Positions 1-8,800 of a stretch of 12,082 nt of DNA are shown here, piece after piece. Both the position numbers and the translations under genes were made by a program. The notes under the pieces were generated by a model. That model saw only the letters and a program-made list of their open reading frames with translations. It was not told where the DNA came from and made no database searches. Source of the DNA: JBBSEZ01 sp038239195 (GTDB lineage: Bacteria; Planctomycetota; Planctomycetia; Gemmatales; Gemmataceae); assembly GCA_038239195.1 (NCBI GenBank), contig JBBSEZ010000309.1:1-12082 (forward strand). The letters run 5' to 3'. Each line of letters opens with the position of its first letter. Position 1 is the first letter of the stretch.

Positions 1-23
1 CGAGCTCGGCGGCTAAATGGGGG

Positions 24-57
24 GGCCGCGAACGTCTGCCGCGGCCGACTGTCTTTT
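24..57 (+). terminator. terminator-like hairpin upstream of ileS
   Basis: GGCCGCG (24-30) and CGCGGCC (40-46) form a perfect 7-bp stem with a 9-base loop, followed after a few bases by the T-rich run CTTTT (53-57). It could end transcription of a gene lying to the left of the window. The T-run is short and offset from the stem, so this may equally be a chance GC-rich palindrome. An in-frame TAA at 14-16 might be the end of that upstream gene, but too little sequence is present to say. Confidence 0.3.
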
Positions 58-65
58 GATAAGAT
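57..65 (+). promoter_or_regulatory. possible extended -10 promoter element for ileS
   Basis: TGATAAGAT fits the extended -10 pattern (TG, one base, then a TATAAT-like hexamer with 4 of 6 matches). It would start transcription around position 72, giving a leader of about 28 bases before the ileS ATG. No recognisable -35 hexamer sits at the usual distance. The call rests on sequence likeness alone. Confidence 0.25.
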
Positions 66-99
66 CACGTTGGAAGCAGCGGGCAAGCGAGGGCCGGAC

Positions 100-3000
100 A
101 TGCCGTTCGACAAGGTAGAGACGCAGAAGGTCGATTTCCCCGCTCAGGAGCGGGCCGTTCTCGGCTTCTGGGAAGAGCACGGCATCTTCGAGCAACTTCG
201 CGCCAAGAACAAGGGCGGCCCGCGCTGGTCCTTCCTCGACGGCCCGATCACCGCCAACAACCCGATGGGCGTTCACCACGCCTGGGGCCGCACCTACAAG
301 GACGCCTACCAGCGCTACCACGCGATGCTCGGCCAGGAGCTGCGCTACCAGAACGGCTTCGACTGCCAGGGCCTCTGGGTCGAGGTCGAGGTCGAGAAGG
401 AGCTCAAGCTCGCGTCGAAGCGCGACATCGAAGCGCTCGTCCCCGGCGACCCGTTCGCGTCCATCGACCGCTTCGTGCATCTCTGCAAGGAGCGCGTCGA
501 TAAGTACGCCCGGGTGCAGACCGAGCAGTCGGTGCGCCTCGGCTACTGGATGGACTGGGACCGCACCGACGAGGACTGGGCGAGGCCGCCGGGGCAGCGC
601 AAGTCGTACTTCACGATGTCGGAGGAGAACAACTACACGATCTGGAGCTTTTTGAAGAAGTGCCATCAGCGCGGGCTGGTTTACCGCGGGTTCGACGCCA
701 TGCCGTGGTGCCCGCGCTGCGGCGTCGGACTGAGCGAGATGGAGGTCAAGGAAGGCTACAAGCAGGTGGCCCACAAGTCGGTCTTCGTCAAGTTTCCTCT
801 CCGCGGCCGGCCGGGCGAGAACCTGCTCGTCTGGACGACGACGCCCTGGACCCTTTCGAGCAACGTCGGCGCCGCCGTCAACCCGGAACTGGCCTACCTG
901 AAGGTCCGCCAGAAGGGCGAGGTGTATTACGTCGGCAAGATCGCCTTCACGACTGCCCGGTCCGAAGAGGGCGCGGCGGAGGACGAGGTCGAAGTCGAGG
1001 TCGAGCGGCCGCAGGGGAAGAAGGCGGCGGCGCCGCGCCTCAAGACCATCGAGCAACTGTTCAAGGAGAAGGGCAAGGAAGGCTTCGAGGTCGTCGGTGA
1101 GGTGCGCGGGGCCGAGATGGTCGGCTGGGAGTACGACGGCCCGTTCGACGAGCTCCCCGCCCAGGACCATCCCTCCGGGTATCCGCAGGCCCTGGCCGAA
1201 GTGGTGCGCCGGCAGAACTGGGCCCCCGCCGTCTCGGCCAAGGCCGCCCACCGGGTCGTCGCCTGGAAGGACGTCACGCCCACCACCGGTACCGGCATCG
1301 TCCACGTGGCGCCGGGCTGCGGCAAGGAGGACTTCCACCTCGGCAAGGAGCAGGGGCTGCCGCCGGTCGCGCCGCTCGACGAGGCGGGCGTGTTCCTGCC
1401 CGGCTTCGGCGCGCTGGAGGGGAAGTCGGCGGTCGATCCCGCCACGGCCGACGCCGTCCTCGAAGACCTGAAGCAGAAGGGCCGGCTGTTCGCCTCCGAG
1501 CTCTACCCCCACAGCTACCCGCACTGCTGGCGCTGCAAGACCGAGCTACTGTTCCGCCTCGTCGATGAATGGTTCATCGACATGAAGTGGCGCGGCGAGA
1601 TCATGGACGTGACGAAGCAAGTGAAGTTCCTGCCGACGTCGATCAATGGCCAGGCGCGCGAGCTGAAGTGGCTCGAACAGATGGGCGACTGGATGATCTC
1701 CAAGAAGCGCTTCTGGGGGCTTGCCCTGCCGATCTGGGTCGATGAAGAGACGGGAGACTTCGAGGTGATCGGCTCGCGCGCCGAGCTGAAGGAGCGCGCC
1801 GTCGAAGGCTGGGAGGAGTTCGAGGGCCACACGCCGCACCGGCCGTGGATCGACAAGGTGAAGGTGCGCAACCCAAAGACCAGCAACCTGATGCGCCGCA
1901 TCCCCGACGTCGGCAACCCCTGGCTGGACGCCGGCATCGTGCCCTATTCGACGATGGGCTACAACGCGGATCGGGCATACTGGGAGAAGTGGTTCCCGGC
2001 CGACTTCATCACCGAGAGCTTCCCCGGCCAGTTCCGCAACTGGTTCTACGCCATCCTGGCCATGAGCACCATGATGGAGAAGCGACCGCCCTTCAAGGTG
2101 TTGCTCGGACACACCCAGGTGCGCGACGAGCACGGAGCGACGTTTAGCAAGTCGGGCAACGCCCTCGAGTTCAACGCGACGGCCGACGAGATGGGTGCCG
2201 ACGTGATGCGCTGGCTGTATTGCCGCAACAACCCGGCGGCGAACATCAACTTCGGCCACGGCCCCGCCGAGGAGCTGCGCTCGCGCTTCGTGCTGAAGTT
2301 GTGGAACACCTACGCCTTCTTCTGCAACTACGCCCGGCTCGACGGCTTCGACCCGCTCGCCCCCCCGGTGCCCGTGACGGAGCGCACCGACCTCGACCGC
2401 TGGATCCTGTCCGACTTGCAGGAGCTCGTGACGACCGCTCGCAAGGCGTTCGACGAGTTCAACGCGATGGCCTTCTGCCTGGAGGCCGAGAAGTTCGTCG
2501 ATGACAAGCTGAGCAACTGGTACGTGCGCCGCAGTCGGCGGCGCTTCTGGAAGAGCGAGCAGGGCGCCGACAAGCTCGCCGCCTACCAGACGCTCTACAC
2601 GGTGCTGCTCACGCTCGCCAAGCTGTTCGCCCCGATCGTGCCGTTCCTGAGCGAGGCGATGTATCAGAACCTCGTTGCGAAAGACGGCAAGGCGCCGGCC
2701 AGCGTCCACCTGTGCGAGTATCCGTCCCCGGACACGGCCCTTCTCGACGAGGAGCTTTCCAAGGACACCGACGCGCTGCTCTCCCTGGTCACGATGGGCT
2801 TCGCGGCGCGCAACGGCGCGAAGATCAAGGTGCGGCAGCCTCTGGCGGAGCTGAAGGTGATGCCGTGCGGCGACGCCGAGCGGCGCGCGGTGGGGCGGTT
2901 CGCCGACCAGTTCATGGAGGAACTCAACGTCAAGAAGGTGACGCTCCACGAGCCGGCTCAGGGCCCGCTGCTGAAGGTGGAGGTGAGGGCCAACCCCAAG

Positions 3001-3510
3001 GCACTGGGCCCGAAGTTCGGCCCGCGCTTGAAAGACGTCCAGGCTGCTCTCGCGGCGATGCCGGCAGAGGAACTGGCGGCGAGGGCGCGCGCCGGCCAGC
3101 CATTCAGGGTGGGTGAGTTCGACCTGGAGCCGGCCGACCTGTGGGTGACGGAGGTGGCGCCCGAGGGCTGGGCCGGTGTGACCGATGGCGGCACGCAGGT
3201 GGTGATCGACGCCCGCATCACCGAGGAACTGGCGCGCGAGGGCATGGCCCGCGACGTGGTGCGGCAGGTCCAGGAGCTCCGCAAGCAATCGGGCTTGCAG
3301 GTGGAAGACCGCATCACGCTCTGGCTCGACACCAGCGCCGAGCCGCTGCGCGAGGCGATCGCGGCCCATCGAGCGTACATCGAAGGCGAGACCCTGACGG
3401 CGAACTGGGCGGCGCGGCCGATAAACGGCGACGGCAAGGGGGCTCGCGTGAAGGTCGAGAAGCACGAGTTGTACATCGAGCTGGCGCGGGTGAACGGAGG
3501 AACGCCATGA
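100..3510 (+). CDS. ileS: isoleucyl-tRNA synthetase, eukaryote-like type with altered HIGH motif
   Basis: Cytoplasmic class I aminoacyl-tRNA synthetase that charges tRNA-Ile with isoleucine, using ATP, and hydrolyses mischarged valine. The ATG at 100 is preferred over an in-frame TTG at 70 because GAGGG lies about 6 bases before it and the protein then begins in the usual way (MPFDKVETQKVDFP). This gives 1136 residues, longer than E. coli IleRS (938) and in the range of the eukaryote-like clade. Landmarks: ITAN at 50-53 followed by GVHH at 57-60 where HIGH normally lies; CxxC at 204/207; editing-domain VWTTTPWTLSSN from 244 and GTGIVHVAPGCGKEDF at 397-412, with Asp411; second CxxC at 476/479; NPWLDAG; and TFSKS at 681-685 in the KMSKS position. 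Both signature motifs are therefore non-canonical. The stop overlaps the next start as ATGA. The family call is certain; the type 2 assignment is by inspection. Confidence 0.96.
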   Translation: MPFDKVETQKVDFPAQERAVLGFWEEHGIFEQLRAKNKGGPRWSFLDGPITANNPMGVHHAWGRTYKDAYQRYHAMLGQELRYQNGFDCQGLWVEVEVEKELKLASKRDIEALVPGDPFASIDRFVHLCKERVDKYARVQTEQSVRLGYWMDWDRTDEDWARPPGQRKSYFTMSEENNYTIWSFLKKCHQRGLVYRGFDAMPWCPRCGVGLSEMEVKEGYKQVAHKSVFVKFPLRGRPGENLLVWTTTPWTLSSNVGAAVNPELAYLKVRQKGEVYYVGKIAFTTARSEEGAAEDEVEVEVERPQGKKAAAPRLKTIEQLFKEKGKEGFEVVGEVRGAEMVGWEYDGPFDELPAQDHPSGYPQALAEVVRRQNWAPAVSAKAAHRVVAWKDVTPTTGTGIVHVAPGCGKEDFHLGKEQGLPPVAPLDEAGVFLPGFGALEGKSAVDPATADAVLEDLKQKGRLFASELYPHSYPHCWRCKTELLFRLVDEWFIDMKWRGEIMDVTKQVKFLPTSINGQARELKWLEQMGDWMISKKRFWGLALPIWVDEETGDFEVIGSRAELKERAVEGWEEFEGHTPHRPWIDKVKVRNPKTSNLMRRIPDVGNPWLDAGIVPYSTMGYNADRAYWEKWFPADFITESFPGQFRNWFYAILAMSTMMEKRPPFKVLLGHTQVRDEHGATFSKSGNALEFNATADEMGADVMRWLYCRNNPAANINFGHGPAEELRSRFVLKLWNTYAFFCNYARLDGFDPLAPPVPVTERTDLDRWILSDLQELVTTARKAFDEFNAMAFCLEAEKFVDDKLSNWYVRRSRRRFWKSEQGADKLAAYQTLYTVLLTLAKLFAPIVPFLSEAMYQNLVAKDGKAPASVHLCEYPSPDTALLDEELSKDTDALLSLVTMGFAARNGAKIKVRQPLAELKVMPCGDAERRAVGRFADQFMEELNVKKVTLHEPAQGPLLKVEVRANPKALGPKFGPRLKDVQAALAAMPAEELAARARAGQPFRVGEFDLEPADLWVTEVAPEGWAGVTDGGTQVVIDARITEELAREGMARDVVRQVQELRKQSGLQVEDRITLWLDTSAEPLREAIAAHRAYIEGETLTANWAARPINGDGKGARVKVEKHELYIELARVNGGTP

Positions 3511-3716
3511 ATCGAGCCGAGGTAGTGGTTCGCGGCGTGGTGAAGCCGGACGAGGCGGCGCCGCCGGCCGATTGGCAGCGCTACTTCGAGGGGGTGCGGG
3601 CCGAGCTGGAAGCGAGCGGGGCGCCGTTCCGCAGCGACGCCGAGATCGAGGCGGAGCGAGAGGCATTTCGGTCCGGAGATGAGCGGACCGAGGAAGCGTT
3701 TCGGCAAGGGCGATAG
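3507..3716 (+). CDS. small acidic hypothetical protein coupled to ileS
   Basis: A 69-residue protein of unknown function. Its ATG overlaps the ileS stop as ATGA, and a full GGAGG (3496-3500) lies 6 bases upstream inside the ileS end. This supports real, coupled translation. The protein has no signal peptide or membrane segment. The N-terminus (AEVVVRGVVKPDE) and the charged C-terminal half (VRAELEAS, SDAEIEAEREAFRSGDER) remind me of a widespread planctomycete family of about 90-110 residues. That family starts with a 'V.GTVKPDGTLELDE...PG.V.VTV' strand-rich part resembling DUF104-type antitoxins. Here the middle strand-rich part seems to be absent, so it may be a shortened family member. That comparison is from memory. 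Reading frame: fairly sure; function: unknown. Confidence 0.7.
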   Translation: MNRAEVVVRGVVKPDEAAPPADWQRYFEGVRAELEASGAPFRSDAEIEAEREAFRSGDERTEEAFRQGR

Positions 3717-3810
3717 CGTCATCCAGCACGCTCTTGCCGGCCCGGTTAACTCCACCCCTCCTCCCCGGTTCTCTCTTCAGAGTGAGAGTTGCAAACTGTT
3801 CCTCCGGCCA

Positions 3811-3950
3811 CAAAGCTATGCGCGGGAGGGGCCGTTTTGGAGTGCGGTGATTTATCACCGCTTTGGTCTTCTTTTCTCTTCGGCGTCCGAAAAGAAAGCG
3901 GCGTTAAAAGCGCCGCACTCCAAAATGGCCCCCTCCGCGCATGGTTTCGC
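3811..3950. repeat. MITE-like nested inverted repeat
   Basis: Two 30-base arms (3818-3847 and 3913-3942) are inverted copies matching at 27 of 30 positions, and weaker similarity continues outward to about 3811 and 3950. The 65-base interior carries further palindromes: GCGGTGA/TCACCGC with a 4-base loop (3844-3861), a CTTCTTTTC/GAAAAGAAAG pair closing around 3881-3889, and GCGGCG/CGCCGC (3898-3916). The whole element could fold into a long stem topped by several hairpins. No transposase is encoded. Short non-autonomous elements of this look are dispersed in many planctomycete and verrucomicrobial genomes. The remainder of the gap 3717-4052 shows no gene, only a weak CTCTC/GAGAG hairpin at 3771-3788. 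Confidence 0.8.
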
Positions 3951-3991
3951 GGCTACCGGGGAATCGTCGCAACCTGCGGAGTGCTGGCAGG

Positions 3992-4025
3992 CCCGCCCCT
4001 CCTTCGCTAGAACGAGTCGGGCGGG
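3992..4025 (+). promoter_or_regulatory. leader hairpin just before mqnE
   Basis: CCCGCCC (3992-3998) and GGGCGGG (4019-4025) form a perfect 7-bp GC stem around a 20-base loop, ending 27 bases before the mqnE start. It leaves the ribosome-binding GAGG (4044-4047) free. It may be a leader structure or the right edge of the adjacent repeat region. In DNA this GC-rich, chance remains a good explanation. Confidence 0.25.
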
Positions 4026-4052
4026 ACCGCGAGAATCGAGGGCGAGGCAACG

Positions 4053-5192
4053 ATGAACGAGTTCGACAGCGAGGCCCGCTTGGGGGCGATCCGCGAGAAG
4101 GTGATGGCCGGCGATCGGCTGTCGTTCGACGACGGCCTCTACCTCTACGAGAGCGCCGACCTGTTCAGCCTGGGCGAGCTGGCCAACGCGGTGCGCGAGC
4201 GCAAGAACGGGCAATTCGCCTACTACAACGTCAACACGCACCTCAACCCGACCAACGTCTGCGTCTACCGCTGCACGTTCTGCGCCTTCCGGGCCGACCT
4301 CAAGAGCCCCAAGGGCTACGTGATGACCGACGAGCAGATCGTCGAGCGCGCCGCCGAGGCGGAGCGCAAGGGCGCCACGGAACTGCACATCGTCGGCGGG
4401 CTGCACCACCAGCTCCCCTACGAGTGGTATCTCAACGTCATCAAGATCATCCACGAGGCACACCCGGCGCTGCACCTCAAGGCCTACACCGCCGTCGAGT
4501 GGGACTGGTTCGCCCGCCTGACGGGCCGGACGACCAAGGACTTGCTGGCCGAGTTCAAGGACGCCGGCCTGGGCAGCCTGCCGGGCGGCGGGGCGGAGAT
4601 TTTTCACCCCGAGGTGCGCGACAAGATCTGCGAGCACAAGGCCGACGCGGCCGAGTGGCTGCGCGTCCACCGCGAGGCCCATCAACTTGGCCTGCGCACC
4701 AACGCCACCATGCTCTACGGGCACATCGAGAGCGCCCGGCACCGCGTCGATCACCTGGTCCGGCTGCGCGAGCTCCAGGACGAGACGGGCGGGTTCCAGA
4801 CGTTCATCCCGCTGGCGTTCCACCCCGACAACACGCGCCTGGCCGACATCCCCAAGCCGAGCGGGATGATGGACCTCAAGACGATGGCCGTCAGCCGGCT
4901 CATGCTCGACAACTTCCCGCACGTCAAGGCCTACTGGGTGATGCTCGGCATCAAGACGGCGCAGGTGGCGCTGAGCTTCGGGGCCGACGACCTCGACGGC
5001 ACCGTGGTCCACGAAAAGATCTACCATGACGCGGGCAGCGATTCGCCGCAGGAGCTGAGCATCGCCGAGATTCGCCGACTGATCCAGGAGGCGGGGCGCG
5101 TCCCCGTCGAGCGCGACACGCTGTATCGCGAGGTGGTCCGCGAGGAGGGGCGCTGGCGCACGGGGCGGTCGCTGCAGATGGTCAGCGCCTGA
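4053..5192 (+). CDS. mqnE: aminofutalosine synthase MqnE (radical SAM)
   Basis: Radical SAM enzyme of the futalosine route to menaquinone. It joins the 5'-deoxyadenosyl radical of SAM to 3-[(1-carboxyvinyl)oxy]benzoate, giving aminofutalosine; it acts in the cytoplasm. The cluster motif CVYRCTFC supplies Cys70, Cys74 and Cys77 (CxxxCxxC) for the 4Fe-4S centre. LHIVGGLHHQLPYEWYL (111-127) and LPGGGAEIFHPEVR (176-189) are typical of MqnE and help separate it from the related cyclase MqnC and from CofG/CofH. The length, 379 residues, is normal. GAGG at 4044-4047 lies 5 bases before the ATG. No other menaquinone gene is in the window, so the pathway genes are scattered, and the quinone of this organism is inferred to be menaquinone. 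The 3' end overlaps the convergent methyltransferase gene by 11 bases. Confidence 0.95.
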   Translation: MNEFDSEARLGAIREKVMAGDRLSFDDGLYLYESADLFSLGELANAVRERKNGQFAYYNVNTHLNPTNVCVYRCTFCAFRADLKSPKGYVMTDEQIVERAAEAERKGATELHIVGGLHHQLPYEWYLNVIKIIHEAHPALHLKAYTAVEWDWFARLTGRTTKDLLAEFKDAGLGSLPGGGAEIFHPEVRDKICEHKADAAEWLRVHREAHQLGLRTNATMLYGHIESARHRVDHLVRLRELQDETGGFQTFIPLAFHPDNTRLADIPKPSGMMDLKTMAVSRLMLDNFPHVKAYWVMLGIKTAQVALSFGADDLDGTVVHEKIYHDAGSDSPQELSIAEIRRLIQEAGRVPVERDTLYREVVREEGRWRTGRSLQMVSA

Positions 5193-5790
5193 GGGCGCTG
5201 GCGACCTTGCGTCGCACGACCACTTCGTCTCCGCCCTGGTAGGTCAACAGCAGGGCGCCGGCGCGAGCGTGGCGCTCGAACACCTCCGCGACGAAGCGCT
5301 GCTCGTCGGGCCAGGGGTAGGCGAAGATCGCGTCGAAGTCCTCCGGCCTGCGCTCCAGTTCCTCGTAGCCGCTGGCGCCCCCGGCGAGCCAGGCGTGGGC
5401 GCCCTCGACAAGTTCCTCCCCCTCGGGGAGGAAGCTGCCGCAGGCGAACCCGACCGACACCTCGAAATCGTCGGCGAGCCTTTGAGCTTCCTCGACGAGG
5501 TCAGGATCGATCTCGATGCCGCAGGCGTCGTGGCCGAGCCAGGCGGCGAGGCAGGCGACGACGCCGAAGCCGCTGCCCCACTCGCAGAAGGCCGGCCCTG
5601 GCGCCAGCTCGCACTCGTCTAAAGCGACCAGGGCCGCGTAGACGCTGACGAAGTCGCTCGGGACAAAGCGGGGCACGTGGCAGTCGCGGCAGAAGCGGCG
5701 GATGCGCCGCTCCGCCACGCGCAGGAAACGGCGGACGTCGGCCGGGAGGGGCCGCGGCCGGGGCGACAGGAGGACGGGCTCGAGGGGCAT
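5182..5790 (-). CDS. class I SAM-dependent methyltransferase, substrate unknown
   Basis: A 202-residue protein with a Rossmann-type methyltransferase core. FCEWGSGFGVVACLA (68-82) is the glycine-rich SAM-binding motif I and GIEIDP (91-96) holds the acidic residue expected to bind the SAM ribose. FDAIFAYPWPDEQRF (152-166) occupies the motif IV position, but without the (N/D)PPY signature of N-methyltransferases. A C34-x2-C37 pair (RRFCRDCH) precedes the core. No signal peptide is seen. The ATG at 5790 is chosen because no earlier start lies in frame before the upstream gene's stop, and GAGG lies 8 bases before it. It is only 44 bases downstream of the Asp-box gene on the same strand, so the two may be co-transcribed. 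The substrate cannot be judged from sequence. Confidence 0.85.
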   Translation of the reverse strand: MPLEPVLLSPRPRPLPADVRRFLRVAERRIRRFCRDCHVPRFVPSDFVSVYAALVALDECELAPGPAFCEWGSGFGVVACLAAWLGHDACGIEIDPDLVEEAQRLADDFEVSVGFACGSFLPEGEELVEGAHAWLAGGASGYEELERRPEDFDAIFAYPWPDEQRFVAEVFERHARAGALLLTYQGGDEVVVRRKVASALRR

Positions 5791-5814
5791 GGCGGGGGCC
5801 TCGGCTTCCCGTAG

Positions 5815-5833
5815 GACAGGCGGCTCGCCTGTC
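5815..5833. repeat. short palindrome between the two minus-strand genes
   Basis: GACAGGCG (5815-5822) and CGCCTGTC (5826-5833) form a perfect 8-bp stem with a 3-base loop, one base beyond the stop of the Asp-box gene. On the minus strand it is the first structure the transcript meets after that stop. There is no T-run after it, so it is not a standard intrinsic terminator. It could limit read-through or protect the upstream mRNA 3' end. The motif resembles a REP-like palindrome that I associate with planctomycete intergenic DNA, which is a recollection and not a search result. Confidence 0.55.
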
Positions 5834-5834
5834 G

Positions 5835-8800
5835 TTACGGCTCCTTCCACTCCGGCAAGCGCCCCGGCGTCCACGGCGCCCCCGCCGCGTCGAGCGCCTT
5901 CTCCAGTGCGCGCAGATCGCCGTCTATCAGGGCCCGCAATTTGCCCAGCTCCGCCGCCAGTTCTGCGCCCGCGATCGCATACGCCTCCTGGTGCGTCTTC
6001 GTCGGCCGGGACAGCGAGAAGCGCTGCTCGCTCGCGATCTTTCCGACCCGGCCGGCGATGGAGAGCGGGACGTTTTCGGCGTGCTTGCGCAAGACCACGT
6101 CGCCGCGCAGGGCGCGCAGGACGGCGCGGTTGCGCTTCTCCAGCGAACGCGCCAGGGCCTTGTCCTTGGCGGTCGCCCCCGGCACGTGGTCGAGCGCCTG
6201 CTTGATCTGGCCCAGCCGCTGCTCCAGCCCCTGGGCTGCCTCCAGCGCCCCCGCCACCGCCCGCTGCAAGCGCGTCACCTTGCGCTGAAACTCGAACAGC
6301 TCCTTGCGCTCGGCGGGGGTGGCCGTCGTGGGGGCTGGCACGACGACCTTGAATTCGCGCGCCTCTCCCAGGGAACGCACCGTACCCTGGGCTCGCACCG
6401 CCAGCGCCACCTTGTAGGTGCCCGGCATCACCAGCGGGCCGCCCGGCGGCTCGCGGAACACGTCTTCGTCCCCGCCCGGTTGCGGGCGCGGCAAGGTCGC
6501 GGCTGGCTCGCGCAGGTCCCACGCCACACGGTGAACGCCCTTCGTCACCGGGCCCGTCAGCGTTCGCACCACCGCTCCCGTCGAGTCGGCGATCGTCAGC
6601 AGCACGGCGGGGGCCTCTTCCTCCTCCTCGTCTCGCAATTGTTCCTTCGTCGGCGCGGCGGCCTTGCCCTCCTTCTCGGCGGCCTGGCGCTTCTGTTTCG
6701 CCGTCAACAGGGGCCCTTTGAGGTGGTAGGTAACCGTGGCCCCGAAGGGCGGGTTGTCGGCCACGTAGAACGCCTCGCCCAGGAACGACTTGCCGCGCAG
6801 GCCGTACTGGCGCGTTGGGACGTAGAGGAGAGCGTCCTTGACCGGGAAGAGGTGGGCCTCGGCCTCCAGCACGGGGGCCTTGAAGGAGCGAAGGGGGGAG
6901 TAATCGTCCAGGACGTAGATGCCGCGGCCGAAGGTGCCGACGATCAGGTCGTTCTCGCGCCTCTGGATGGCCAGGTCGCGCACCGCGATGGTGGGGAGCC
7001 CCCCTTTGAGGCGGGACCAGCGCTTTCCGCCGTCGGCCGTGAAATAGAGGCCGCGCTCGGTGCCCGCGAATAGCAGGTGCGGCTCGACGTGGTCCTCGGC
7101 GAGCGCGAGCACCGGCTCGTGAGGGAGCTTGCCGTCCAGGGCGCTGCCCGCGAGAGAGCGCCAGGTCTTGCCGAGGTCGTTGCTGACGAGGAGGTAGGGG
7201 GCGAAGTCGCCGTTCTTGTGGTTGTTGGAGACGGCATAGACCGTCGCCGCGGCGTGCTGCGACGCGAGCAGGCGGGCCACGTAGGTCCCGGCCGGGACGC
7301 CGGGGAAGCGCTCGATCTTGCGCCAGCTCTTGCCCCCGTCTTCGGTGACCTGGAGCAGGCCGTCGTCGGTGCCGGCATAGAGCAGGCCTTCCGTCTTCGG
7401 CGACTCGGCCAGGGCGACGACGTTGCCGAAGAACGAGGTGTGGTTGTGGCGGGCGACCGCGTCGGGGCCCCAGACCTTGCCCATGACGGGCAACTTGTCC
7501 CGGTCGATCTGGCGCGTCAGGTCGCCGCTGATCGTCTTCCAGGAGTCGCCGCGGTCGTCGGAGCGGAAGACGCGGTTGGCGGCGAAGTAGAGGCGCGTCG
7601 GCGCGTGCGGGCTGAGCACCAGGGGCGAGCTCCAGTTCCACCGCAAGGGAGGTTCGCCCTTGCCCGGTTGGGGCTGGATGCCGAGGCGCTCGCCGGTGCG
7701 CCGGTCGAAGCGCGCCAGCCCGCCGTACTGCATCTCGGCGTACACGGTGTTCGGGTCGCGCGGATCGACCTTGCAGTGGAAGCCGTCGCCGTCCTGGAAG
7801 ACCCACCAGTCGGCGTTTGTGATGCCGTGAACGCTGCGCGTGCGCGCCGGCCCGCCAAGGGTGAAGTTGTCCTGCGTTCCGCCGTAGACGTTGTAGAAGG
7901 GCGCGGCGTCGTCCACGGCGACCTCGTAGAACTGCGTCACGGGCAGGTTGGCGTGGTGCTTCCAGTTGGCGGCGCGGTCGTGGCTCTCGTAGAGCCCGCC
8001 GTCGCAGCCGACGAGGTAGAAGTCGGTGTCGTTCGGGTCGATCCAGATGCAGTGGTTATCGACGTGCGCGTGCCGCTGGCCGAGTCGCCGCAGCGACTTC
8101 CCCCCATCGTCGGAGACCATCACGTAGACGTTCATCACGTAGATGCGCTCGGCGTTCTTCGGATCGACGACGAGGTGGGAGTAGTACATGCCGATCTGGT
8201 CGAACGGGTTTCTGCGCTCCCAGGTGATGCCCCCGTCGAGGGAGCGGAAGACGCCGCCCTTGCCGTCGGCGGCCTCGATGGTGGCGTAGACGATGTTGGG
8301 ATTGGACGGCGCCACGGCGAGGCCGATGCGGCCGAGGTCCACCTTCGGCAGGCCGGCCTGCACGGGGGCCCAGGTCTTGCCGGCGTCGGTGGAGCGATAG
8401 AGGGCGCTTTCGGGCCCGCCGTTGAGGAGCGTCCAGACGTGCCGGCGGCGCTGGTGGGCGGCGGCGAGCAGCACGTCGGGGTTGCGCGGGTCGAGGACGA
8501 TGTCAGTGACGCCGGTATCGGCGCTGACGTTGAGGATGCGCTGCCAGCTCTTGCCGCCGTCGGCGGTCTTGTACAGCCCGCGCTCCCCGCCGGACTTCCA
8601 GAGCGGGCCCTGCGCGGCGACGTACACCGTGTTCGAGTCGCGCGGGTCGATGAGGATTTTCCCGACGTGCTCGGAGGTGGTCAGGCCGACGTTCTGCCAG
8701 GTCTTTCCGCCGTCGAGCGACTTGTAGACGCCATCGCCGTAGCCGACGCTGCGCTGGCTGTTGTTCTCGCCGGTGCCGACCCAGACGACGTTCGGGTTCT

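Noticed and set aside
1546..3858. Open frame of about 770 codons on the minus strand across ileS
   Set aside because: It lies antisense to a clear IleRS gene, its translation is Arg/Leu/His-rich with no domain, and long antisense open frames are expected in GC-rich DNA.
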